Origin: Manis javanica
Taxonomy: Eukaryota; Chordata; Mammalia; Pholidota; Manidae
NCBI RefSeq assembly: GCF_040802235.1
Contig: NC_133158.1
Coordinates: 167,993,401 to 168,057,400 of the forward strand
Direction: 5' to 3'
Length of the DNA: 64,000 nt
The translations under genes and the position numbers were made by a program. Shown here piece after piece: positions 36,440-45,799 of this stretch. A model generated the notes under the pieces. The model was given only the letters and a program-made list of their open reading frames with translations, was not told the DNA's origin and searched no databases. Position 1 is the first letter of the stretch. Each line of letters opens with the position of its first letter.

Positions 36440-38600
36440 CCCAATAATCAAGACAGTGTGTTATTGGCAGAAGGGGAGCCAAATGGATCAATGTAGAGAG
36501 AACCCAGAACAGAGTAGAGAACCCAGAAATAGATCCATACAGTATGCCCAACTGATTTTTTTAAATACCTTTTTTAAAAGTTTTCAATTTACAGAAAAAT
36601 TAAGATGGTACAAAGAGTTTCCATATACCCTGCTTCTTGTTTCCCTCACTATAAAACATCTTACATTAGTAAGATACAACTGTTACAGTTAAGCAACCAA
36701 TATTGATAACATTATTATAAACTAATTGTTCCAGCGTTTTAAGATTAGTTGTAATATCTCCTTAGGCTCCTCTTGGATGTGACAATTTCTTAGACTTTTC
36801 TTGTGTTTCATGACCTTGAAAGCTTTAAGAAGTATTAGTCATATATATTGGTAGGATGCCCCACTACTAGAATTTGTCTGATGTTTTTCTCATGATAAGA
36901 CTGGGATGATGGGTTATTGGGAGGAAGATTAAAGAAATAAAGTGCCGTTTTTATTACATCATATTAAGAGTAAATACAATCGGCATGATTTATGACTGTT
37001 GATATTGAGGTGATTACCTGGCTGAGGTACTGTTTGTCAGGTTTCTCCACTACATAAAAATAACTATAGTTACTTTTCCTCTGTTTCCAGACTGTTCTCT
37101 TTGGAAGGAAGTCACTATGCACAGCCCACATCTAAGGAGTGGAGAGTTAAGTTCCTCTCTTTGAGAGTAGAGCATCTGCATCAATTATTTGAAATTCTTC
37201 TCTATGGGAAATTGGTCTATTCTCCCCCATTTATTTATTGTTCATTCATCTATCTCAGTATGTACTCATAGGTATTTATTTTGTACTTTTGAGTACTATC
37301 CAATTCTACTTTATTTATTCAGCTGCTCGCATTATTCCAACCTTGGCCATTGGAAGCTCTTCTAGTAGGACACACCTTTGACATCCCCCAACAATGTGTT
37401 TTTGGTTTTTATTTAATCACTTCCTTACCTTCTGATACTACAAGATGCTCCCTGAATATCTTATGTATTTCCTGCCCATCCTAGACCATTTCTCTAAGAC
37501 CCCTATTTCTTTTACTGGAGAATGATTATCAGAAGCCACAGTCTAGGCCCTGGGTATACCAGCTGCTACTGGGATGCCCATCTGGTTTTTGACAAACATT
37601 CAAAAGCTAGTCAGTGGAGGAAGGATAGCCATTTCAACAAATGGTGCTGTAGCAATTGGACATCCATAGCGAAAAAAAACCTCAACATAAAATTAACATT
37701 TTAACTCAAATTGAGCCAGAACATAATAGAAAATATAATATTGCAAAACTTTAAAAAAATAGTAGCAAATCTTCAGAATCTAGGACTAAGCAAATAGTTC
37801 TTCAACCTAACACCAAGACCATAAAAGGAAAAATTAATAAATTGGGCCTCATCCAAATTAAAAACTTTGCTCTGTAAAAAGTTCTATCAAGAGAATGAAA
37901 AGACAAGCTACGGCAGACTGGGAGAGAATACTTGCAAACCACATATCTAACAAAAAACTAGTATCTAGAATATATAAAGAAACCTCAAACTCAACAGTGA
38001 AAAAGCAAACAATCTCATTGGAAAAGGGCAAAAAACATCACATACATTTCACCAAAAAAGTATATACAGGTAGTAAATAAGCACACAAGAAGATGTTCAA
38101 TATCATTAGCCATCAGGGAAATGAAAATTTAAACCATAATGATGTATCACCACACAGATAAATGAAAACAATGTTCACACACTCACATGTGCACAAGTGT
38201 TCCTAGTAGATTTTTTTTGTAATAGCTCCAAACTGGAAACAACCTAGATGTTCTTCAACAGGTGAACAATCAGGCAGACCATGGTACTTCCATTACATGA
38301 GATACTACTCAGCAATGAAAGGGAACACAGTAATGATACACGTGACAACTTGGATGAATCCAGAGTACTATACAGAGATTAGTGGTTGCAGGGAGCTGAG
38401 GCTTGGAGGGAAAAGAGGGACAGACAGACTACAAAAAAGTAGCACAAGAGAATTTTGGAAGTTGATGGAAATATTCTGTATCTTGATTAGGGTAGTGGTT
38501 ACATGACTGCAAGTGATTGTCAAAACTTGTAGGACTGAACACTCAGAAGGATAGATTTTACTGTATATGAATTTTAACGATTTTTTAAAACATGAGGAAT
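36440..38600 (+). mobile_element. L1 ORF2 3' part plus 3'UTR, interrupted by a second L1-type insert
   Basis: Sense L1 in two pieces. The left piece, 36,440-36,543, reads the ORF2 region for 'agtgtggtattggcataagg' up to 'ccaactgattttt'. The right piece, 37,591-38,600, resumes at 'gacaaacattcaaaagc' and runs to the 3' end with 'gaattttaacgattttttaaa'. The two halves join in frame order when the 36,561-37,573 insert is removed. ORF2 is otherwise broken ('aacctagatgttcttcaaca' and 'actacaaaaaagtag' regions have stops). Confidence 0.85.
36561..37573 (-). mobile_element. old L1-type element inserted into another L1, with 17-bp target-site duplication
   Basis: Flanked by 'atgcccaactgattttt' at 36,544-36,560 and 'atgcccatctggttttt' at 37,574-37,590 (15 of 17 match). 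A T-rich left end (36,554-36,575) places the poly(A) on the minus strand. Inside is a known antisense L1M-type order: 'tttcaatttacagaaaaatt', 'aatttgtctgatgtttttctc', 'gtttgtcaggtttctccact', 'ggaaggaagtcactatg' and 'ccatttctctaagacccc'. It encodes nothing. Confidence 0.85.
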
Positions 38601-39136
38601 AATAGAAGCTTTTTAAACCAATTTCTACTTAGCTCAATTAGTAAATTAACCAACATTCTCCATCCCTTCTATAAAATATATCGACTAGTCCCTCTCTAGT
38701 AGCCCGGCATTTTCTGCTCCCACCAGTTGAGCTCAACACATAACCACGATTCAGTTGTGTTTGTTCCCAAACCTACAGGTGTTAGTTGTGCCTGTTCTTA
38801 TATGAAATAAGTCCATGAAATATGAGTGTGGAAAGGAAGAGCTGTTTCTATGAAAATTAGGATCAATGCTTTGGAAAGACTAGTTAATGGCAGCTTGCTA
38901 AAAAAAAAATTCTTAAACTTAAAGTGGACAAGACAGTTAATGAAAGTTCACAAGGAAATGTAAAAATCTAAAATCAACCCAACTTCCATTGGTTTGCAAG
39001 TATCTTAAAGCTTTTGCTCCACATTAACATAATCCAAACTAGAAATCATAAGAGGATACATGAGTGCTTTATGCAACAAAGATGTCTTGGAACTCCAATA
39101 ACAGACTCATACTCAAAGAAAGGGTGTGGCAAATTA
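38601..39136. other. unassigned intergenic DNA
   Basis: No gene or repeat recognised. 38,920-38,930 has an A-run. Confidence 0.4.
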
Positions 39137-39149
39137 ATATATATTTATG

Positions 39150-39806
39150 GATTTTTTAAATTAAAGTATCAGTGATAAACAATCTTACATTGGTTCCAAA
39201 TACACAACAGTGGTTCAACAGTTACCCATATTATTAAATCCTCAGCCCCTCTAGGGCAGTCACTATTATCAATGTAGTAAGATGTTACAGGATCATTAAC
39301 TGTATTCTCCATGCTGTACATCCACCCCTGTGACCAACCTACATAGTGATTGAGAATTATTGTGCCCCTTTATCCCTTTCCCCTCCTCCACTAACCTCCC
39401 CAGCCCTCCCCCTTGGTAACCACTAGTCCCTTCTTGACGTCTGTGAGTCTACTGCTGTTTTGTTCCTTCTGTCTTGCTTTGTTTTTGTACTCCACAAATA
39501 AGTGAAATCGTTTGGTATTTGTCTTTCTCTACCTGGCTTATTTCACTGAGCATAATACTCTCTAGATCCATCCATGTTGTTGCAAATGGGAGGATTTCTT
39601 TTCTTATTATGGTTGAATAATATTCCATTGTGTATATGTACCACATCTTCTTTATCCATTCATCTACTGATGGACACTGAGGTTGCGTCTATATCTTGGC
39701 TATTGCAAATAGTGCAGCAATGAAATAGGGCTGCGTATGTCTTTTTGAATCAGAGATCTTGTTTTCTTCCAGTAAATTCCTAGGAGTGGAATTACTGGGT
39801 CAAACG
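39150..39806 (-). mobile_element. young-looking 5'-truncated L1 3' end with target-site duplication
   Basis: On + it reads antisense: 3'UTR ('gtatcagtgataaacaatc', 'gcagtcactattatcaatg', 'agtctactgctgttttg') then ORF2 end ('aatattccattgtgtatatg', 'tcatctactgatggacac'). It breaks off at 39,806 in 'gggtcaaacgg'. The 13-mers 'atatatatttatg' (39,137-39,149) and 'atatatatttgtg' (39,858-39,870) bracket the element and the (TA)n. The 3'UTR is the same type as the L1 at 59.9-62.1 kb. The minus-strand frame at 39,449-39,646 is the end of L1 ORF2. Confidence 0.88.
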
Positions 39807-39808
39807 GT

Positions 39809-39865
<57 letters not shown>
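39807..39865. repeat. (TA)n microsatellite at an L1 5' junction
   Basis: About 59 bp of nearly pure TA with one interruption ('taat' near 39,818). It sits where the truncated L1 meets its right target-site copy, so it probably grew from the TA-rich duplication. Confidence 0.95.
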
Positions 39866-39867
<2 letters not shown>

Positions 39868-39870
39868 GTT

Positions 39871-40765
39871 TTAAACTCAACAGTTATATTTTCTAAGCAC
39901 TTAATTTAAAATGTTAGACCGTGTATGAAATATTATTTATGATTCCTCACTTTAGCTGAATTTTTCTACTAGCCAGACTTACACAGTCTCTCAATAAGAG
40001 TGAAGTGACTCAAACCTAAGATTAACATTTTTTGCATTGAGTTCAAGAATAAGCTATCTTTTAATCATCTTGGCAATTTGGGTGTATTTTGTTTAACAGA
40101 TGGAGTATATGAAATGTTGAATTTAGACTTGTGATTTTAATTTGAAATGTTTAAAGGAATTTAACTGATAGCAGATTGGGAATTTAAATTTGAGATGTGT
40201 AAAAGTTGAATTGATTATGTATGTAAACTAGATTTGAATTTTTCAGAGAATGTGAGGTACTAAATCTATAACTTTTGAGTTATTAGGCTTGTAAACAGAG
40301 TTTAAGTGCTTAGAAATATTGGTTTATTAGATCTGTAAGCCTGCTTGATTAATGTTTTCAGTGATTTAGAGAATCAGATATATTACATTTGTAGTTGTAT
40401 TTTGAAATATCTAAGAATTCAATCAAGTTAGTAATAAATGTTTGGAGAATTTAATTGATTATACTTATACATTGATTTTAAGTTATAACAGAATATTGTA
40501 TTTATAAATAAAATTATAAGACGTAATGTTAAGCTTAAAAGCCTAAGGAAAACTAGATTTTAAAACTGGATATCTTTAATAAAAATGGCATTAATTAAAC
40601 AAAAGTAGTTCTAAGTGTTCATTTTTGTTTTCTTTCTGTATACAAAACCTTGTCTTGTACATTAAAAAACACAAATGATGAAATAATGAAAGAATCAACT
40701 TCTCCCACATAGTGATTCTCACAAAAACCATCTCCTTAATATTCAAGTAAAGAAAATCAAGCACT
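39871..40765. other. AT-rich unassigned tract with recurring motifs
   Basis: About 0.9 kb that is strongly AT-rich. Between 40,140 and 40,465 variants of 'ttgaaatgtttaaagaatttaattgatta' recur at least four times (near 40,142, 40,189, 40,403 and 40,438), which suggests a decayed tandem structure or an old repeat. Not identified. Confidence 0.45.
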
Positions 40766-40769
40766 TTCT

Positions 40770-41325
40770 GCAAGAGTTACCATATTGCACTGCTAGATAT
40801 ATAACCAAAAGAAATGAAGGTATATGTACAATACAAAGACTTACACATGAATGTTCATAGTAGCCTTGTTTATAATAGCCAAAACTGGAAGCAACCCAAA
40901 TGGCCATTAGCAGGTGAATGGATAAATGAACTGTAGTATAGCCATATAATAGAACATTATTCAGCAATAAAAAGGAATAAAGTACTGATTTGTGAATTGG
41001 TACAACATAGATGAACCTTGAAAACATACTACATGTATGAAAGAAGCCAGATACAAAAGTCACATGTCATGGAGCTCTATTTATATGAAACATCCAGAAT
41101 ATTTATCAATCCAGAAAGTAGGTCAGTAGTTGTGGTTAGGAGAGAGGATACAGGGAAATGGAGAGTGGCCTAACAGGAATGGGGTTTCTTTTTGAGTTGA
41201 TGAAAATGTTCTAAAATTGATTTGGATGATGATTGCACAGCTCTGTGAATATACCTAGAAACACTGAATTTTATATTTTAAATAGATAAATTATATGGTA
41301 TGTAAATTATGTCTAAACGATGTTA
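40770..41325 (+). mobile_element. old L1 3' end
   Basis: Sense L1: 'attgcactgctagatatataacc', 'gaatgttcatagtagccttg', 'ggaagcaacccaaatgg', 'aggtgaatggataaatgaac', 'attattcagcaataaaaagg' and the 3'UTR 'gatggtatgtaaattatgtc'-type end. The 106-codon minus-strand frame at 40,743-41,063 is antisense L1. Confidence 0.85.
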
Positions 41326-41326
41326 C

Positions 41327-41394
41327 AGAAAGGAAGGAAGGGAGGGAAGGGAAAGATGAGAGGAGGAAAACAAAAAGAAAAACAAGAAAGAAAA
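41327..41394 (+). repeat. polypurine GA/AAGG tract following an L1 tail
   Basis: A nearly pure purine run ('gaaaggaaggaagggaggg' then A-rich GAAA units) starts right at the L1 3' end, so it most likely evolved from the poly(A) tail. Confidence 0.85.
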
Positions 41395-41935
41395 ACCCAA
41401 ACTTCAAACTTTTAAGATTTCCCAAAATAATCACATTCCCCCTGCAAGGAAACCATATATCCAGAATCTCTTGCATCTATATTTAACCTCTCTGTTGCGG
41501 CTGTCCTGCTTCTTCACATTGTGTTCTTCTAAATTAAAATCTTGTGTGGTACATTTGACTGAGCTTCAGCCATATACCCCACCTTAGCTGCAAAGGAGGT
41601 AGGGAAAGTGAGTTCTGGCTTCCACTTTAGGAGTCAGGACTCCTAACAGTTGAGATTTCCCAAATAAAGGAAAGCTATTCAACAGCTGCTGAGAAAGTAT
41701 AAGAACATGACAACTATTTGCTATGCTCAGCCACATGTGGAAAGTGAGTTAAAAGGAAGCAAGATGGGCAGCAGAAGGACCAGTTAGGTGGCTGGTGCAG
41801 CCCATCAAGAGAGATGGTGATGACATGGACTCCCAGTTACTGAGGGAGCAGTAATAAAGGCAGAGAGGAGCAATGTAAAAGAAAAGTCAGAACTTGAAGC
41901 TTTGCTCCATAAGAAAGATGAGGGAGCAAGATTTT
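41395..41935. other. unassigned intergenic DNA
   Basis: No gene or known repeat. Purine-rich, with no long frame. Confidence 0.4.
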
Positions 41936-41939
41936 TCTC

Positions 41940-42680
41940 TTTATCAATGATTTTGAACAATTTGATTATGATATGCTTTCATGTGGTTTTCTTTATGTTT
42001 CTCGTGTTTAGGGTGTGTTGATATTCTTAGATCTGTGAATATTCATCCAAAATGTATAATATTCATACATTTTGGAAATTTGGGACCATTATTTATCCAA
42101 ATATTTTTTGTCTCCATCTCTCTCCTTTGGATATTCCATTTACACATATATTAGGCCACTTGAAATTGTCCCACAGCTCATTGATGCTCTTTTCATTTTT
42201 TTAAATCATTTTTTTCCCTGTGTATCTTTCATTTTGGTAATTTCTATTAGTATGACTTCAAGTTCACTAATCTTTACTTTGTCCATGTCGAATCTGCCAT
42301 TGATCCTATCCAATGTATTTTTATTTAGACATTGTAGTCTTCATCTCTAGAAGTATAATTTGGATCTTTTTATATCTTTCATGTCTTTGCTTAACTTTTT
42401 GAATATTTGGAATATAGTTACGGTAACTTCTTTTTCCTTTTTTTATTTTGGTATCATTGATAAACAATTACATGAGTGACATTGTGGTTACTAGATTCCC
42501 CCCATTATGAAGTCCCCATCATATACCCCATTTTAGTCAGTTACAGTAACTTTTAATGTCCTTGTCTGGTAATTCTAACATCTGTGACATTTCTGGATAT
42601 GCTTTTGAATGACTGACTTCTCTTTATTATGGGTTGTATTTTATTAAATATTATTAAATCTCTGGTTTTATTATAAGTTT
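41940..42680 (-). mobile_element. old L1, ORF1/5' region antisense, with a nested insert
   Basis: On + it reads antisense to the coiled-coil part of L1 ORF1: 'gtttcattttggtaatttctattag', 'tcaagttcactaatctttac', 'gatcctatccaatgtattttt' and 'tcatctctagaagtataatttgg' (sense protein would resemble the 'LDGINSRLD-EEKISELED' type of ORF1 core). It is interrupted at 42,430-42,538 by another L1 piece. The plus-strand 92-codon frame at 42,072-42,350 is antisense chance. Confidence 0.75.
42430..42538 (-). mobile_element. 109-bp L1 3'UTR tip nested in older L1, with 14-bp target-site duplication
   Basis: Bracketed by 'agttacggtaactt' (42,416-42,429) and 'agttacagtaactt' (42,539-42,552), 13 of 14 identical. 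The left end is T-rich, so the poly(A) lies on the minus strand. The body ('ggtatcattgataaacaatt', 'cattgtggttactagattcc') matches the 3'UTR of the young L1 lineage in this window. Confidence 0.9.
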
Positions 42681-42689
42681 ATGAGAAAC

Positions 42690-43195
42690 ACAGGGGCAAA
42701 GGAACATGTTAACATCACAGGGGTGCAATCAGCAAAATGCAGAATGTGGGAAACTACACAGAACAAACAATTTCTTCAAAATATAAAGTGCAAGAAAAGA
42801 ATTTCAGAGATTTTAACCAAATGCGGTAACCTTGTTTGATTCCTGACCTGAAGAAATTAACTAAAACACTGATGAGAATATTGGGAAAAGTTGAACACTA
42901 ACTAGATGTTGAAAAATTGTTAATTTTTAAAGATGTTTTAATGATTTTTGTGCTTGTTTTTAAAAACAGACTATGTTGTTTAGAGATACATAGTGAAATA
43001 TATATGGGTGAAACAGTATGATTCCTGTGAATTGCTTCAAAATAATCCAAGAAGGGAAAGAGGAGGTGAGAGTGCAAATGGAACAAACTGGTCAACAGCA
43101 ATTATTGAAACTGAGTAATAAGTAAATAGTAGTTCATTATATTATTCCCTCTATTTTTGCAATATTTTATATTTTTTCACAATTAAAAAATCAGG
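42690..43195 (+). mobile_element. old L1 3' end (L1M-like)
   Basis: Words such as 'aattattgaaactgagtaa', 'tagtagttcattatattat', 'tccctctatttttgcaat' and 'tttcacaattaaaaaatc' match the tail of several old L1 families ('gggttcattatactattctct'). The upstream part to 42,690 is less certain. Confidence 0.55.
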
Positions 43196-43254
43196 TACTC
43201 TCTTCTCTGAGCAGATTTGCCCTCCTCTGTCTCAACACCTAATAGAATTGTGCT

Positions 43255-43420
43255 CAGGAATGTTCTCCTCCCATCCAAATAAGTGAAACACTCATTTACT
43301 TCCAAATCTTTCTTCCTAATTCAGCCATAAACCCTCGAGAGCAAAGATTGTGTCTTATTCATTTCCTATTCTTTGTATCTCCACCACCAGCCACAGAGCC
43401 AGAGTGCTCAGTAATTGTGG
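43255..43420 (+). repeat. L2 3' end fragment
   Basis: 'gagcaaagattgtgtcttattc', 'tttgtatctccaccaccag', 'cacagagccagagtgctcag' and 'taattgtgg' follow L2's 'gagggcagggactttgtct' and 'tgtatccccagcgcctag' 3' end. Confidence 0.5.
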
Positions 43421-43429
43421 CTAATTGGC

Positions 43430-44640
43430 AGTATTCTAGCCACAATTCATAACAGGGAGGCTGACGCCATCATATTGATTCAAATTTCTTGTTAAGTGTT
43501 GTATCCTTTATAAATCTGAGTCATACTGCATGTAAATATATGACAAAGGAACCAAAGGAATCCTTATGTAAAAACCCAAGCAATAAAACTGTTAAAAGAC
43601 AAATCAGATCTAGCAGGGACTGGCAGGGTGTCCAGTGCTGAAATTGTTTTGTAGTTCTCTATGTACTTCCTCTTCTTACAAGTATGCATTTCACTGTGAC
43701 CTTTGCAAAGTCCTTCTGTCCTTCCCTGACTTCCTCACAGGACTGCTCTAAGTCTCAAATAAGATACCATATTGCATGTGAAAGGGCTTTTTTAAAACTG
43801 GAAAGCAGTGTAAACTTTAACGTATAATGGCTTCTTTCCACGGCATCAAGACATCTCCCAGAACACATAATTTCAGCTTTTGAAAGAATTGATCTTGAAT
43901 GAAATCCTTCAGCAGACAAAGCCTGGTTTGACTTTATATGTTATCTACCTTTATATGTATTTTTTTTCTTTCCTTGCAGTATAAATACACACATGACACC
44001 TGTTATACAACTGGTGCTGTGCTAGAGTGAGAACAGCCAGGTGCCCAGGACCTATTCTCACAGGACACCTAATTCCTTAGCTCCTAGGTGCTTCTTACTC
44101 ATCCTGTTCAATCTCCTGATTGATTGGCTTCTTTATTATTTATATACTTATATATTTATTGATTTATCTTTTTAATGAAGAATTTTACAAAGTACTCTTA
44201 ATTGGAGGTTCCTAATTCTGGGGAAATTTCCGTTTTACAAATGTGTTCTTAGGAAGGGCATGATTATGGGCAGGTGGCCTTTGAGTTCCTGGGGTAGATA
44301 CGTGTAGGTCAGTTTCAGGAGGTCCTTCCCGGGCTGTCTTCCCTGCTATTGATGAGGTTATGCTCTAAGCCAGATCATTTTACATGGCACTAAATCTGGT
44401 GGGCTTTCTGTATTTGTGTTATATTTAACAATAAGTTAAAAATAAATATTACTTCTTTCAAAATTCAGTTTGTTCTCTACTTCACAACGAAATGTAGGGC
44501 GGTGCGGGCCACTGGAAGGATCAGAATGACCGGGAATGTCTGGTCAGCAGCGAGGGCTGTCTCTGGCTCCAGTGGACCATCCGGTCCGCTTGGGGAGGGT
44601 AAAACAAATAATGATGATAACAGTAACTACAACGATAACA
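43430..44640. other. unassigned DNA upstream of the CpG island
   Basis: No gene or named repeat. An imperfect hairpin region and AT-rich patch lie at 44,130-44,180. It is plausible 5' flank of the gene that starts near 45 kb, but I see no defined regulatory site beyond the island. Confidence 0.4.
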
Positions 44641-44981
44641 ATCACAATAAAATAAAAGCACAGTAATAACAAATCCGAGCGAGAGACTCGCATCCGGCAA
44701 ACGACAAACAGCAGTAAGCACTACAAATCGCGTCCCCGCGGAGCCGCCACGCGAGGGACCGAACCCGCGGCACCCACTGCGTCTTTCTCTCACATACACA
44801 CTCTCTCACACACGCTCTCTCACGGCTCTTGGCGGTGGGCGCCTTTCCCGGCCGGGACAGCGGTGTGGGCGGGGCCTGGAGGGCGGGGCGGGGCCTGGCT
44901 GCGAGGGCGGCACGGCGGAAGGTGGGGCGAGGGGAGGGGAGGTGGGGGCGGTCGCGCGGCTGGGCGGGGCGCGCTCGGGCC

Positions 44982-45095
44982 TCAGCCTCTCACTCGCCGC
45001 CCTCGCAGCCCCAGATCCCGCGCCGCCGGGAGCGCGGGCTGAAGTGCAGCTTCTGAGCTGAGGCCGCCTCCGGAGGAGGAGCCGCGAGCACTGAG
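44982..45095 (+). other. probable untranslated first exon of an unidentified gene
   Basis: The stretch sits just after the GC boxes, contains no ATG in any frame, and ends 'gcactgag' directly before 'gtaggcgc', a good GT donor at 45,096. The preceding 'cctccggaggaggagcc' forms an internal GC-rich palindrome. The gene would run rightwards past the window; the rest of the window is then intron 1. The TSS is approximate (44,980-44,995). I cannot name the gene from a UTR exon alone. A second possible donor, 'acaaaggtaaac' (GT at 45,672), could serve an alternative first exon. Confidence 0.6.
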
Positions 45096-45191
45096 GTAGG
45101 CGCGGAGACGGCCGCCGCGCGGCCGGAGCCCTCGCGCCCCCAGCCGGGCCCGAAGGCTGTGATGAGGCCGGGGGGCGGTGCGCAGAGGCCC

Positions 45192-45222
45192 GGGCGGGCG
45201 GGGCCGGGGCCTGGGGGCGGGG
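45192..45222 (+). promoter_or_regulatory. G-quadruplex-prone G-tract cluster
   Basis: Five runs of three or more G separated by 1-4 bases occur within 31 bp just inside the presumed first intron. This is a predicted structural motif only. Confidence 0.7.
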
Positions 45223-45799
45223 ATCGGCCTGCCCGGAGGGGCCGGAGGGGCCGCGCGGCGCTGGCTAGGCTGGTAGAGCCGTGGGGGTCGGGGTTCGAGT
45301 CAATGCGGGCGCCTGTGCACGCCCAGCTCAGTCCCTGGCCGTGGCAGCCCGGGAGGTGTGGAAACCGCCTGGCCGGGGCGCCCAAGGAGGAGGGAAGGCG
45401 GGGGACGGCCTGGTCCCTCCCACTTTCGGGGCTCTTAGGCCGGTTCGCTCGCACAGCCCTCGGGAACTTATTAACAGGAACTCTTGGCAGAGGAACAAAT
45501 GCCAACGTTTTGGAAGAACTGAGAGTCACGTCGTTAGGCGCTGAGGCTTTATTTTCCTTCCCCGCCCCCTGCCCAACCTCGGCCCGACTTGGCCAAAGAA
45601 GGATGTGTCACCAGCTCGGGGCCCGGGGCGGGATCCCGGCCCGGCTGGGAGCGAGGGTACCTGAGACAAAGGTAAACGGAGGCCGGGGTCTGCCCCGCCC
45701 TGCCCTGCCCTGCGGCCGCCCTGGTGGGTCTCTCTCGGCTGACCCAGGCCTCCGCCTCGGAGGGGCTTTCTCCTGGGGGACTATCGATGGAAACCAGCT

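Larger units (their letters stand above)
44640..45790 (+). promoter_or_regulatory. CpG island promoter with clustered GC boxes
   Basis: About 1.15 kb is GC-rich with dense CpG, against a CpG-poor background. GC boxes (GGGCGG) cluster at 44,868-44,877, 44,881-44,895 and 44,963-44,970. There is no TATA box at the right distance. A pyrimidine-rich initiator-like stretch ('cctcagcctctcactcgc') lies at 44,980-44,996. This fits a broad, TATA-less, probably housekeeping-type promoter. The upstream edge is marked by 'tctctcacacacgctctctc' text at 44,800-44,820. Frames within it (for example 252 codons at 45,159-45,917, opening with a GTG codon) are composition-driven and I do not call them genes. Confidence 0.85.

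Noticed and set aside
44990-45529. 179-codon minus-strand frame overlapping the first exon
   Set aside because: It is in the same GC-rich DNA and overlaps other open phases; no recognisable domain.
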